Assembly: GCA_013397435.1 (NCBI GenBank)
Contig: VZRG01002541.1
Location: 1 to 64,000 of the forward strand
Origin: Erythrocercus mccallii
Lineage: Eukaryota; Chordata; Aves; Passeriformes; Dicruridae
Direction of reading: 5' to 3'
DNA: 64,000 nt
Made by a program: the position numbers and the translations under genes
In this document: positions 53,031-64,000 of the stretch, one piece after another
How the letters are laid out: every line of letters begins with the position of its first letter
Numbering within the stretch: the first letter of the stretch is position 1
Notes under the pieces: model-generated
Told to the model about the DNA's origin: nothing
The model's database searches: none
The model's input: the letters and a program-made list of their open reading frames with translations, nothing else

Positions 53031-53850
53031 AGACATTGCCAAAGAGGAAGGAAGCCATGGTCAAATACACACAGGTAGACAAAGGAAGCAAGTATGCTAG
53101 AGAGCTGTGAAATGAGTAAAAAAATTCTGGATTTGCTGTTGAAGAGATAAGGCTAAGAAGGTATTAAAGAAGGGATGCAGAGTGAAAAAAATGTTCAGAG
53201 AAAAAGGAAAACCTGGGGACAATGTGTCTTGACTGAAGGGAGAGAACAGACAGCAGATACAGTTTTAAGCAAGAAGCAAATGCTGAAAAAGAGGGCTGAC
53301 AACAGTGCGTAAAGTAAGTAGAGAGATTAAAAAAAGAGAAACAAGAGTAAAATCAAATACACAAAACGTTCTGTCTCAAATCTTGTCTTTCAGTCTTCTG
53401 ATATTTATTCTTCACACCTCTTATCTTCCATATCCTCCTCCTCCTTTCTACAACATTTAGCAAGAGCCTCTCAGCATTCTGCCCTTCTTCTGTCCCCCAT
53501 GCCCCCCAGTGTTTCATCCACAAACACCACCCAGGCTTTATCTATGATGCCTTGTCATTCTTCTCTGTACCCCAGATCTGCCTCTGCTCAAACTAGAAGA
53601 GTGAGCTGCATCTGTGACCTCTCCTCTTACGTACGCAATCTGGAGAGAGACCTTAAACCCTCATTCACCCCTAACATCTTCCCTTCTCTCTCCCATAAAC
53701 AATCTACAATCTTCCCAGCATTTCTTTTCCATCCTCTTCTTGGGGCTCATGCTGTTCCTCAGACATCTAACCTCTCTCTAGTACCTCACATCCAGTGCAC
53801 ACCAAACCCTTGCAGAACTTTTCTAAATATATACATTTAACAATGCAAAC
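53031..53850. other. Purine-rich to pyrimidine-rich strand switch
   Basis: From about 53,030 to 53,370 the plus strand is dominated by A and G. From about 53,375 to 53,850 it is dominated by C and T. The change is abrupt. A 113-codon frame at 53,499-53,840 follows from the Ser/Pro/Leu-rich coding of C/T-rich DNA and is not taken as a gene. Confidence 0.6.
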
Positions 53851-56800
53851 CTTCATACTAGTCTCTGAAAACACAATTTTCCAAACCTAAGGGTCTGTAG
53901 GAAAAGCAGTTTCTTTAGACACTTCCTCCTTTTCCTGTTACCTCAAAGCTGAGCTGCTCGTCTCCATGTCCAAAGCCCTTCCAGCCCTCTATCTTGCTTG
54001 ATTCATGGAATATCAGGAGGTCAATCCCCACCTAAGGTTAGGCCATGACCCCAGCATTCTATATCTGCTTGTTACATTTTTAAAATGCACTTTCTCCCCG
54101 GCTGCTCTAACACTGGGAAGATAGCCCATAAATATCCACAACATTATCCCATTATACATCTTCAAACAGCTCTTTAAACCATAATATGATGCCCACAAAA
54201 GTTTTAACAATGCCTAAGTCACTTGTTTTATAAATACACAGCCAGCTAATACTGTTTCTTATGTCCCTGTACATCTTAATCTGTTGTATCCTGTCAAAGG
54301 AGAAGACTTTTTGATCTGTGTTCATACCGTGCCTGGTGTATATCTGGATTTCCAGATCTTAGTACACAGAGCCACAGTTCCTATGTGCTGTATTGTTAAA
54401 TATATATACAGGTACTTGAGTGATTCATGGAAGCATAAGGCCCTACAACATATAGAACTAGGTCCTTGTCAATGAAGCTAAAATTGAAACTACTGGCTCC
54501 AAAACCTGGGCTTTTACAACAGTTCTATTACTATCATAGTGTACGTCCTGAAAAAGAAGCTCTGACTGAATTTATTGGGAAGCACTAATGAATTGCAGAA
54601 CAAAACACAGAGACATGAACAAAGCTTGCTTGTATTATTTCTATATGATTAACATCATCAGTTGCTAGAAATAAGTATTTTCTGCTATCACATGTTTATA
54701 ATTATTTCTCTTGCTAAAATGGGAAATGTGAAGCCACCTGAATTCTAATTTGGAGCAGAAAGTATTTTGGAGAGATGTGTTCTGTTTTTAAAATGTCAAA
54801 AGTATTCAGGATTCTTTAATTAAATCAAGATTTAATACAAATGAATGAACAAATTATTAAAGATTCTAGGGCTTCAGAAGCCCTCAACTGACCAGCGATT
54901 CATTTATTTACCACACTTTGACGTACACTTGATTCCTCAAAGCCATATTTTAAAATAAGCAATAAGTCTGAAAAACCCCAGTGTTCTAAATGAAATCATT
55001 ATTCTGCAGACTGAACCTAATGCTGAGGTAATGTAGAGTCTGACCTTTCCAAATAAATCTCTCTTAATAAATGTTCCTCTCTACTCTCAGGAACAACAGA
55101 AGTCTCAAAGGCAGCAACAAACGAGGAACAAGGGCAAGATGCAATAGTGAAGCGAGAGGCAATGTGATTTAAAGGTGAAAGGATTTGGACATGACCCTAC
55201 TGGGCAAAAAGAGGCAGAGAGTCTACATTTATCAAGAGTGCCTAGGGCATCTTGTTTGCAGAGTCTGGACCTCTGGTGAACAGCTTACTGCAATTCCTGT
55301 CTTCTATTCTTGAATTTGATCAACTTGATTTTTATGTCAAAGAGACGAGAGGTGCACTGGTTGCTGTGCATCAATTTGCTGCAGGGAATTACTACTATGC
55401 ATACCAGACAGTCATAATACCACTAGAGGTGCTATTATTTTTACCAGAATCAGTAAGTTTTAATTCCCAAGTATGAAGAAGACTTCTTTGAAAAAGTTAG
55501 AGTAAATTTAAAACCAAGTAACTCCACAGAGACCCTTCTTTTGGTAGCATGATGCTTCGTTTTTCGAATAAACCAGAGATAAAAGATTGAGGCAGAGGTG
55601 AGCCAGAAATGGTGTTAATAACTGAAATGAAGATTAGACGAAGGAGCACAGCAGGGGAGCCATCCCGAGCCTACAGGGCAGCACTAAGAACGCACTTAGG
55701 ACACTTTGCTGGAGTTCTTAAACAAATTGCACCACTTACTGGGGCCAGGGAAAGATCCTTTCACTTGTAATGGGCTGTAATGGCTCGTCCTTTGTTAGTC
55801 TGAGCATTCCAGACAAAGCAGCTCCGGTTAGACACTGGCTCTGCCTGGACACCTGTAGAGGTAATAGCATTCAATGACACATCTTCTGAGTGACAGGCTC
55901 AACACAAAAGGACTTTTCAATTGCATCCGGGATGAGGTTAAGATACACACACAAAATCACACCCAGCAGAAATACTGGCAGAGAAGCACAGCAGAAAAGC
56001 AACTTGCTTACACAATTTAAATCCCAGAACTATGTAGTTCAAACTGAGATTTCAAAGTGATGCCCTCTGCTCAAAATCATGCCAGTTCTTCTGGCAGATA
56101 GCTGCTCCCCAGAGGAGTAGCAGTCATACAGCAGTCAGGCCCCACACTGGCTGTTTACTCAATCTTTACTTCAGAGTTTATTTGGTGACTCTATACTTAG
56201 AGAAAATTCTAGATGGACTTTCTTTTCCTCCTTCAAACACTAAACAGATTCCTGAACAGTTTGCACACAGGTCCACTGCAATCTCCTCTAAAAGTCCTCC
56301 TAGAAAAAATATATAAATAAAATTTCTTGTGCATTTGGTAACTTCACTCCTATAGAGGACAGAGAGACTACGCTGAATACTCCAGTTATGCATTCCTAGG
56401 TAATGAGCTTTATCTCTCAGGATCAATTTTCCATTAATAGCTTTCAGTGCTCCATTCAACTTTCAAATTAATTTGACCTGTGAACCTGGGGTGTTCGGAT
56501 GCTGCTTTTTAAACTACTGGAATGTAATGTCAACAGAACATGGAAAAAACATTATAGCAGCAAGACTTTAATGATGGCCAAAGTGATGCTTACTGGGGGA
56601 TTTTAAGGCAGCTTAATGGCAAGTAGGCAGCCCAAATTCAGATGACAATTAAAATAAATAAGTAAAAAATAAAACCAGAGGATTCTGCTCTTTCTACCTC
56701 AGCCATTAAGTCAGTAAGATAAGCAATTTAAAACTGCTTTGTCCAGGACTGTCTGAGGCAAGAAAAGAAAGAGTGCTATGCTATTGATCTGCAAGAAGTT

Positions 56801-57980
56801 TATTTTTTCCACTCTGCAAAGTTAAAGGAATCAATCTCTTAACTAAAGAAAAAATAACAGCATTGATAATGAAGATGAGGGCTGAGCTTTTGTAGGACAA
56901 TGAGTGTGTTGTATTGGTGGTGTAAGAGCCAGGTTTTAGTGCATCTGTGACACGCCAGCTGGGAGGTTATGAGCACTGCAATCAATTCCTGACACTGAAA
57001 GGGATACCTCCAAAACGTTCAAGGGGACAAGCAAATTATTAGGACACTGTCTGCATTAATCTCTCAGTGTTCTGCATGGCACAGGTGCATTTTATTACTC
57101 ACAGTCCAAAAGTCTGAGGACACATTCAAGTGAATGCAAATGAACTAACTAGAGTCACTGTCGGCTTCAAGTACATTAATATACGTATGTATATAGGTGG
57201 CTCTATACATTCCTACTGTTCTATTTAATTTTTTCCTTTTTTTTTTTAGTGGACACTGCTTTGATTTAAAACCAAAAAAATCTGCTATACCAAAAAAAGA
57301 GTTTGTTGGAAAGGGATGCTTAAGCTTCTAGAATCATCCCTTTTGTCAGAATCCAATACCTCGTTACAGGAAACAAAGATTAAACTGTTTCCACTTACCT
57401 GGAAGTGTACAGCAAAAAGATAAGAAACATCAATTTCTTTCTTGCATTTTTAATAAGTAAGCAACGTCAAACATCAATAAACCTTTGGCACTGAGATTTT
57501 GGCTGTGACATGCAAGTCATAATTATTTTAAGAGTCATAGTTAAAGATGCTGGTGTAAAGACACCAATTAATTTAAATCTTGAAGGTACTGAAAATACTT
57601 GCTGTGTTCCAAGAAAAATGTTGTCAAGGAAATAGTCTGTTTATCCTTGAAAGGATATCAGTTTATCAGTGAAATGAGAAAGTACAGGCACACAAAGTCC
57701 TGCAGATCTCTGGGAACTGGGGGCTATATGGAAAGGATAACGATAGTAGGGTTACTATAGAAGGAGTATACAGACCTTCAGAGTAACGGCTAAGACAGCC
57801 TGTCTTCTATGCAATTCATCAATGAACAGAGGCACAGATAACAGCCACTGAGGTTGCAGGCATCGATCAATCCCTGACCTTTTCACTCCACTCTGACCCA
57901 CGGGCAGTCACCTTCCTCTAGCTGGATCTGCATAAGAATTACAGCTTTTCATGGGAGATTTTGGTGGATTTTTGGTTTTC
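53851..57980. other. Gene-free unique DNA
   Basis: No exon or repeat could be named. An isolated minus-strand donor (TTCCAG|GTAAGTGG, exon edge 57,399) is the only strong splice-like signal. Confidence 0.6.
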
Positions 57981-58020
57981 GACTTTTTTTCTTTCTTAAT
58001 TTTTCTCTCTTTGGCCTCTT

Positions 58021-58022
58021 AG
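58021..58022 (+). promoter_or_regulatory. Very strong splice-acceptor-like site
   Basis: About 35 bases of nearly pure pyrimidine (57,983-58,019) lead into CTCTTAG, with AG at 58,021-58,022. The sequence after it is open for 30 codons in one frame (start KKIQHTVLISGMICHFTYSK, stop TGA at 58,113) and for 60 codons in another. A weak donor (GAAG|GTACTA) lies at 58,098. The site is of near-ideal strength, but pyrimidine tracts are common in such DNA. Confidence 0.2.
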
Positions 58023-58095
58023 AAGAAGATACAACACACTGTTTTAATTTCAGGGATGATCTGTCATTTCACCTACAGCAAAGGAGAAGAAATAG

Positions 58096-58710
58096 AAGGT
58101 ACTACACAGAGCTGAGCCTAACAAAACAGGCTATGATTTCCAGAGCTGGCACCAGCCACAACAGCAATGGAATCAGCTACTGCAGAATTTGGTTCACACC
58201 TTTATGAAAGCTCATGGAATACTTGCTTTCTCTAAGATCTCCACAAAAATAAATATCCCCATCAGGCTAGAGGATTCCCACCTGGATAAAGGAGTGCACT
58301 CACTCTCTCTGTTCAATTATAGCACTATAGCTATACCAGGAAAACATCTACAAAGGCTTAGGAAAGTTACAGCTGCCATAGGACTCTGCAATACATCTCT
58401 TCTGCAAGAAGGACAGATGCCTGTGCTTCTAAACTGTTCTCTTGCATTTCCCAAGGGTGCTTGGTCTTTCTTCCTCAGGGAAAGGCAGATAAGGAGAAGC
58501 ACACGGCAGGTGTCAGTCACATCACATGGCAGGAGGTTCAACCCTCACTGGATACTTGTTTCTCACTCCAGGGCAGAGCATGGCAGGTCATGCTTTACCA
58601 AAGAGACAATAAATTTAGCAGGTCACAAGATTCCCTTTCTAAACTCTGCATCTAAGAGTCTTTTAGGTCTTAACTACACCCTCATATTCTTATTCCAGAA
58701 TTTCAGATAG
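58096..58710 (+). CDS. Longest open frame of the window, no recognised product
   Basis: The frame is open from just after TAG at 58,093 to TAG at 58,708-58,710, about 205 codons. The first ATG in frame is at 58,135 or later; a usable internal one is at 58,204 (FMKAHG...). The product would be mixed polar and basic, with no signal peptide, clear transmembrane segment, zinc finger or repeat that I can see, and I recognise no family. It begins 73 bases after the strong acceptor at 58,022 but in a different frame from that acceptor's 30-codon frame. The local base composition is less AT-rich than the neighbours, which lowers stop frequency. It may be a chance frame, a relic of an old inserted element, or an unannotated single-exon gene. 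I favour chance. Confidence 0.12.
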   Translation, partial: KVLHRAEPNKTGYDFQSWHQPQQQWNQLLQNLVHTFMKAHGILAFSKISTKINIPIRLEDSHLDKGVHSLSLFNYSTIAIPGKHLQRLRKVTAAIGLCNTSLLQEGQMPVLLNCSLAFPKGAWSFFLRERQIRRSTRQVSVTSHGRRFNPHWILVSHSRAEHGRSCFTKETINLAGHKIPFLNSASKSLLGLNYTLIFLFQNFR

Positions 58711-58719
58711 TCCATTTTA

Positions 58720-61700
58720 TTACATGTAGAACAATCAAAGAGAACACTAGTTCTGTTTGGGAAATTAGGCTAATTCTTACAGCAAAGTAGGAAAAGATTA
58801 GGTTTCAGATAAGTCTCATTTAGTTATTAGGAAGACTGTTCAAAATGTAACAGGAAAATTTGACATAATAAAGCTTTAAATATAAAGTTCAGAAAATATT
58901 AAAAAAAGGAAAGATCCATGCAAAAGTAGAGTTTTGGCGTGTCTCGTTATGATAATTAATAAATGCAGAAGGCATTAAAAGCACAACAGCAATTTAGCAG
59001 TTGTTGGTTTTATGTCTCCACGGCACAGCAGGTCTCCACTGAAATGGGAGAGGATGTTGCTAAGTCACTTTTAACTTTTTCTGCATGGTTAATCTTAGAA
59101 GGTTTTGGGTTGAATCCATTGTGGAAAGATTCTTGGTTTGTATGAACATTTGGATATTAAGTCCTCTCTGTTCCTACTGAGACCAAGAAATACATAATAG
59201 TTTTTAAGGGCTTTACATAAAAATTGTAATACTCACCAAGTCAAGCTCTTCAATAATTTTTCATAGCTGCTACTCTTAGTGAGTTTCAATGCTGTAAAGC
59301 AGATCATCTTAAAGGTGTTGTGCTCCCACATTCAGTATCATTTTAGTCTAAATATTATATGACATAGAAATAATTAATTTCAAGCTAAATTTTGCCTTAG
59401 AGTTGATTAAAAGAAGCAACACAAAACTAAAAGCACCAGAAAATGCTTTAGTGAAACTCTGTCTTATATGGGGTTCATTTGTTACAGTTCCTGAAGATAA
59501 TCTATATTCAGGAATACTGAGCCATAGCAACTGATTAATTTGGATCATTACTTACAAAGATCTAAAAATTCTACCACCGTAGACAAAACCTATGCATCTA
59601 CTTAAATAGACATAATTACTCTGTCAAGTACATAAAATGTTATTCCACCCCACTAACTTTCTTTTTTTTTTTTAATAAGCACTATGATGCATTCATATTC
59701 TTCTGAGGTATCTGTTCTTTGCCGAGTTACATTCAGTGTGTTTAAGGAAGATGGCTTATTTTGGCATTAAAACCAAATTAGAATGTTTTAATGGGTCTTT
59801 GCCTTTCAGTGTCTCTCACTATGACAGTGGTGGAAAATTCAGAATGTTTATAAAACCATGTATGCCCTTGGGCAGCATTTTTGTTACAAAAAACCCTCCT
59901 TAATTTCTTAACAAATGCCCCTCAAAATTTACTGAACTGACTGATTTTGGCTACACAGAAGTATATTAGTCATAGATGTTATGTCAAGTAGATCAAGCTT
60001 CTAAAAATAACATTCAAATCTAAACTTTTTATTAAATAAAATCAGCATGGCAGAGCTCAGATTCACTCTTCTAGAGACTCTCCCTTCCTAAGGCTTTAGT
60101 GAATCAAATCAGTATTGAATTTACTTAGTAGCCCTGGTTCCTGAGTCAAACAGCAAAATGGGATCATGAAAACAAAGTCAGTAAAGAGCTCATTAACGTT
60201 ACCATTACTAGAATGCCAAGACTCCCTGAAATAAACACACCAATGCCATACCCAGAACTTTATCTGAGGAAGAGGAAGGAGTCTGACTCACACTTCTTTC
60301 AAGTCTTAGCTTTGCCTCTAATTCTCAGGAAAAGCAGGCAAAAAATAGATACTATCTGCACTTTTACACTGCCTAGTGCAATGGGGCTGGGGCCTCTGAG
60401 AGGTTTGCAGTGTAAATAACACAGAGTAAATAACAATGAAATACTTTTTAACTGCAGAAACTCATCAACCATGCTAAAACGTACATCACATACTGCCACT
60501 GTCTCTCACTGTTCATTAAAAGAGAATGAATCCTGAGGGAGGCATCACTGAATATAGATATGTCTCCAACACACCAAATCATACCCTGAGCCTCCAGTAA
60601 AGCTAATAAAACCATATTAAATACATCCCAAAAGTTCCCTTGGTTTAGTCCAAGCCACTTGGGCAATTTATAATTTAAAGGAGAATATGAGATTAGAGAG
60701 TGATGAAAACAGTGTGATCTAGAATTTGAAACAACAGTTTAACTGTTTTGTCATAGTCAGAGGATGTACTGATTTACTGAAATTTGCTTGTAGAGAACTT
60801 TGAAGCTCTCTGTATTTTCACTTTCAAAAATTGTACATACAGTAATGTTGGACTCCCAAACAAATGATAAAATATACTACTAGTAAAATCAGTATAGTCA
60901 AACCCACTCTATTTTAAAGATAACAGGGTGCTACAGTGTTCACATTATATATACATACATATATATATATTCTACCTACCCTAACAGTCACCAGCATCCT
61001 ACACTCTGGACTGATAAGGCTTTTAAGTGAGAGTGCCTGAGATGCACTCTCTGCCCTTGTCACAGTCACTCATTCCTAGCAGTTCTATTCCCTAGTGCAC
61101 CTAATTTCAGTGGAAGTTACAGATCATAAATGCCCAAGACTAGCACAAACTCTCCTTCTCCCTTCATTGTTGCTATTCCAGACATTTAGCTCAATTCAAT
61201 ATCTTAAAGAACCCAGGGATTCCTAAGAGATAAGTAAGAATGACCATAACAAATAGCTGATTAGTTTAAATGAAGTGGAGAACAATTACTGAGATAATGA
61301 AGTGATAAAGTAAAATGAGTGAAATAATGTGAAATAATGAAAACAAGCTTCTGTGCTAATTCTATCACAGTTCTTATGAGATTCAGTTGAGTGTGCAAGG
61401 CCTTCTCAAAGAGGATGACAGTAACCTGCAAGAAAAATTTAATAGGAAATTCAGTGATGTGAGTTTATTTTCTTATGCAGCACCTTTTTAGCATCTAAAA
61501 TCCCTTTCCTAATATTACTGTCTCAAAGCAAACATTTTGCTAGTACATCACAGCTCCCAGACTGGAGCTGGCCTGGAAGAGGTTGAGGGACTTGGTTCAA
61601 TTCAACAGTCTTTGGGAGGGCAGAAATTTACCCAGACCAACACCGTTTGCCAAGCAAAAGATTCCCATCACTTCTGCAGTAATAGAAAGCTTCAGCCCTG

Positions 61701-62074
61701 CCTGCTTGGATAATATTATTGACCCAACAGAGAGACCAAAACACTCATCTGCAGCACTTCCTTAGCAATAGATTTAAAGAAAAACATCCCTCATGAAGTG
61801 GTTCTTAACTTTTGCCTCTTTATTGGTTCTTTGTGAGTTCTGCACAGCAACTGCCAATTTAGTTTATGTACAATACTAATCTCCTAAAATGCAGTGGCAA
61901 CTTTTCCTTTTAACCTCGCATTCAAACCATATTCTATCCATGAACATCCATATTCCCACATGAACGTGTGCTTACAATACAGCAACAAATGCAAACCCAT
62001 TCACAACTACACTGCTCCATCTCACAGGTTTCTTTCCCTGAAGAAATCCCCCCAGGACATCAGCTTAGCATGAC
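58720..62074. other. Gene-free AT-rich DNA
   Basis: Contains the TA microsatellite at 60.95 kb. Short frames only; none recognised. Confidence 0.65.
60944..60970. repeat. (TA)n/(CATA) microsatellite
   Basis: A short run of alternating TA interrupted by CATACATA. It is likely length-polymorphic. Confidence 0.8.
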
Positions 62075-62620
62075 ACACAGAATCATTAAGACCTCCATCC
62101 ACCCTCCCCCAAATCATGGAAAAGACCTCCAAGATCATCTAGCGCAACCTTGGACCAGTCACCACCTTGTCAGCTAAACCACAGCATCGAATGCCAAACT
62201 CAGTCATCTCTTGAACAGCATCGGGGTGGTGGCTCCACCACCTCCCTGGGCAGCCCCTTCCAACGCCTGAGCACCCTTTTCAGTGAAGAAATACTTCCTG
62301 ATATCCAGCCTAACCCTACCCTGGCACTTGTCCTTGTCACACATCTCTTACCCTGTCACTGGCTGCCTGGCAGAAGAGGCTGACCCCCACCTTGCTCCAC
62401 CCTCTTCTCAGGGAGTTGCAGTGATAAGGTCTCCCCTGAGCATCCCTTTCCTTGGCCTAAACAGCCCCAGCTCCTTCAGCTGCTGCTTACATGAATTTAC
62501 ACCCTTCAGCTTTATTGGCCTCCTCTGCACGCAGTCCAGCACCTCAAAGTCTTTGTTGAAATAAATGGCCCAGAACTGGGCAGTAATTGAAGCATGGCCT
62601 CACCAGTGCTGACTATAGAC
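62075..62620 (-). mobile_element. CR1 non-LTR retrotransposon, 5'-truncated, 3' part
   Basis: Read on the minus strand, this is the 3' end of an avian CR1 LINE. Recognisable blocks, written as on the plus strand, are CAGAATCATTAAG at 62,078-62,090 (the CR1 3' tail), GGAAAAGACCTCCAAGATCAT near 62,119-62,138, CTCCCTGGGCAGCCCCTTCC near 62,243-62,262, and ATGGCCTCACCAG near 62,594-62,606, close to the 5' break. Only about 545 bp of a roughly 4.5-kb element is present, typical of the 5' truncation produced by incomplete target-primed reverse transcription. Frames of 69-93 codons on the plus strand are antisense to the element and are not genes. The copy carries an extra segment of about 28 bp near its 3' end (62,091-62,118). 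Divergence from the consensus looks moderate, so it is an old, immobile copy. Confidence 0.95.
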
Positions 62621-62685
62621 ACTACATAATATTTCACAAAAACCTCTATTTTAACCTCAAAGAATCATACGTTTGCATAGTTTTG

Positions 62686-62711
62686 CTTATTAAAATAAAT
62701 AAATAAATAAG
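62686..62711. repeat. (AAAT)n microsatellite
   Basis: About five AAAT/ATAA units lie 70 bp beyond the 5' break of the CR1 copy. It is a simple repeat with no other feature. Confidence 0.8.
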
Positions 62712-64000
62712 CACACAACTCTTATTATTCATTGCACTTGTATGACATCAACAAATCCGGAATTAAAAGCAAATCTAAATAAAGTATTTCCTATCACTTC
62801 TGTGCCCAGTCAGCTTTTCAGTTTTCTATCAAGGTGAACTATTTAATGCTTACAAGCCACAAAATTCCTACAATGGTGTACAGTTTTACACAGACACTGA
62901 CACTAGTACATTATATTGTGTTTGTCAGTGGCATTCAGAGCAGCTGGCTTTTTGAAATAAAGCATGTATTCAGTGGAGTATCATTAAGGGCAATTGAATT
63001 GCCCTTCATCTGTTTCTGGGGCTCTCTGGACGAAAAAGCAGCATCTGGAAGCTTTATGGGTATTATCTAGCTTTCTGTTTTATTCTGTTTAGGCAGACTT
63101 GTCTGCTTTTTCACACATTAGACTCAAAGGCAAAAGGATTTCCAGCAATGACCTCCTCCTGATGAAACTCATCTTTATCCGCTGCTTCTTGTTTCTTAGC
63201 AAGTGATGAAAAAATCCTTTATGGGCATGAGATTACCTAAATCAATAGTGACTTACCCATGCACAGCAGTGCTCAGTTTCCTGTTCATCAAAAAGTCTGT
63301 TTACTGGCTGCACTGACTGTCAGAGGGAACACTCACCTGTCCAAGCACTTAGCTCAGCGCCGTGGTAAACAGGGACATTAAATATTCCAAATATTCATGT
63401 TTTCAGGCTTATTGGTATCAGGGGCAAAGTTTCTCTATTTGTGATGGCAGCAGTGCTACACTTGAAGACAGTTGGCAGTTCCTAATAACTGGACAGCTTG
63501 TTGTCCCTACTGCAGTAAGTGCCACCTTATCATCCTTCCAAAAAAGTGGCTGGTACTTGCTTCCCAGGAAGCTTCCCTGAGCTTGCAGGCTGGGCTCAGT
63601 CCCAGGTACGTGTCTGCTCAGCTGTCACTGGCCTCCCTGTCCAGACAGCTTGCATAGTGATTTCTACATAAATATGAATTACACACCTTGAACAGTCAGT
63701 TCTCTTTGGCAGCCCCACGATCCCTTCTCTGTGCCTGCTGGCTCCTTTGACCTCTGCTCTCTGGACACCACTTTATATCCCACTTATTGGATATTTAACT
63801 TCTCATTCTCCTCGCACACTGCTCCAGACAGCCAGCCCAGTTCCTGCTGACTCCATCCTGCCAGATAATCCCTGCTGAGCCAAGCTAAAGATACCTGACA
63901 TACGGGTAGCTGGCAAAAGAGACACAGGCAGATTTTGGTGAATGTCTGGAGGGACTGGCCCAAGCATAATGATTTTGGCTGGATTAAGAGCTATTATATC
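62712..64000. other. Gene-free DNA at the right edge, GC rising
   Basis: Holds the 21-bp inverted repeat at 62,986. From about 63,250 the sequence becomes less AT-rich and shows a good donor-like site (CCCAG|GTACGT, 63,605) after two overlapping frames of 60-70 codons. No matching acceptor or recognisable protein is seen; a real exon could extend past the window edge. Confidence 0.5.
62986..63006. repeat. 21-bp inverted repeat, arms AAGGGCAATT / AATTGCCCTT
   Basis: Perfect 10-bp arms with one G between them, 366 bp beyond the CR1 copy. No other feature is recognised around it. Confidence 0.4.

Noticed and set aside
53499..53840. 113-codon Ser/Pro-rich plus-strand frame
   Set aside because: It is a consequence of C/T-rich sequence, which rarely forms stop codons; no family resemblance.
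62150..62564. Overlapping 77- and 93-codon plus-strand frames
   Set aside because: They are antisense to the CR1 copy and have no independent support.
1..64000. CRISPR arrays, tRNA, rRNA or prokaryotic operons
   Set aside because: No regularly spaced repeats, cloverleaf-like sequences or gene arrays were seen; the composition and repeats are vertebrate.

Overview
The window looks like vertebrate nuclear DNA, most likely from a bird and plausibly a songbird. It is AT-rich, poor in CpG and sparsely populated with repeats. Three observations support this. (1) There is a 5'-truncated CR1 retrotransposon on the minus strand near the right end (about 62,075-62,620), carrying the 3' part typical of avian CR1. 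(2) There is a solo retroviral-type LTR at about 47,248-47,997 whose 3' third I recognise as a type common in passerine genomes; this rests on memory, not a search. (3) No bacterial gene organisation is present: there are no ribosome-binding-site/ORF arrays, operons, tRNAs or rRNAs.

I find no protein-coding gene that I can name. Almost all open frames are 60-120 codons, start at arbitrary methionines, resemble no family I recognise, and are what AT-rich noncoding DNA gives by chance. The window is best read as intergenic DNA or the inside of a very long intron.

Layout: 1-12.0 kb is unique AT-rich DNA with a perfect hairpin at 3.1 kb. 12.0-12.7 kb is the most feature-dense stretch. It holds a 20-bp palindrome, a TATA-like box followed by a strong donor on the minus strand, and two acceptor/donor pairs on the plus strand around a small ATG frame in good context. 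12.7-31 kb is unique DNA with homeobox-site-rich blocks (possible conserved noncoding elements), a 21-bp palindrome at 18.35 kb and small tandem repeats. 30.98-31.77 kb can be read as the last two exons of a noncoding transcript (strong acceptor, donor, strong acceptor, AATAAA). 31-47 kb is unique DNA. 47.25-48.0 kb is the solo LTR. 52.1 kb holds a T/G-rich simple tract. 53.0-53.85 kb shows a sharp switch from purine-rich to pyrimidine-rich on the plus strand. 58.0-58.7 kb has a very strong splice acceptor and the longest open frame of the window (about 205 codons, stop to stop). 60.9 and 62.7 kb hold short microsatellites, and 62.1-62.6 kb the CR1 copy.

No genes can be shown to work together here. 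I see no clear new biological system. The best leads are the 12.0-12.7 kb cluster, the 31 kb exon pair and the 58 kb open frame. All are inferences from splice and frame signals and would be settled by RNA-seq and cross-species alignment.
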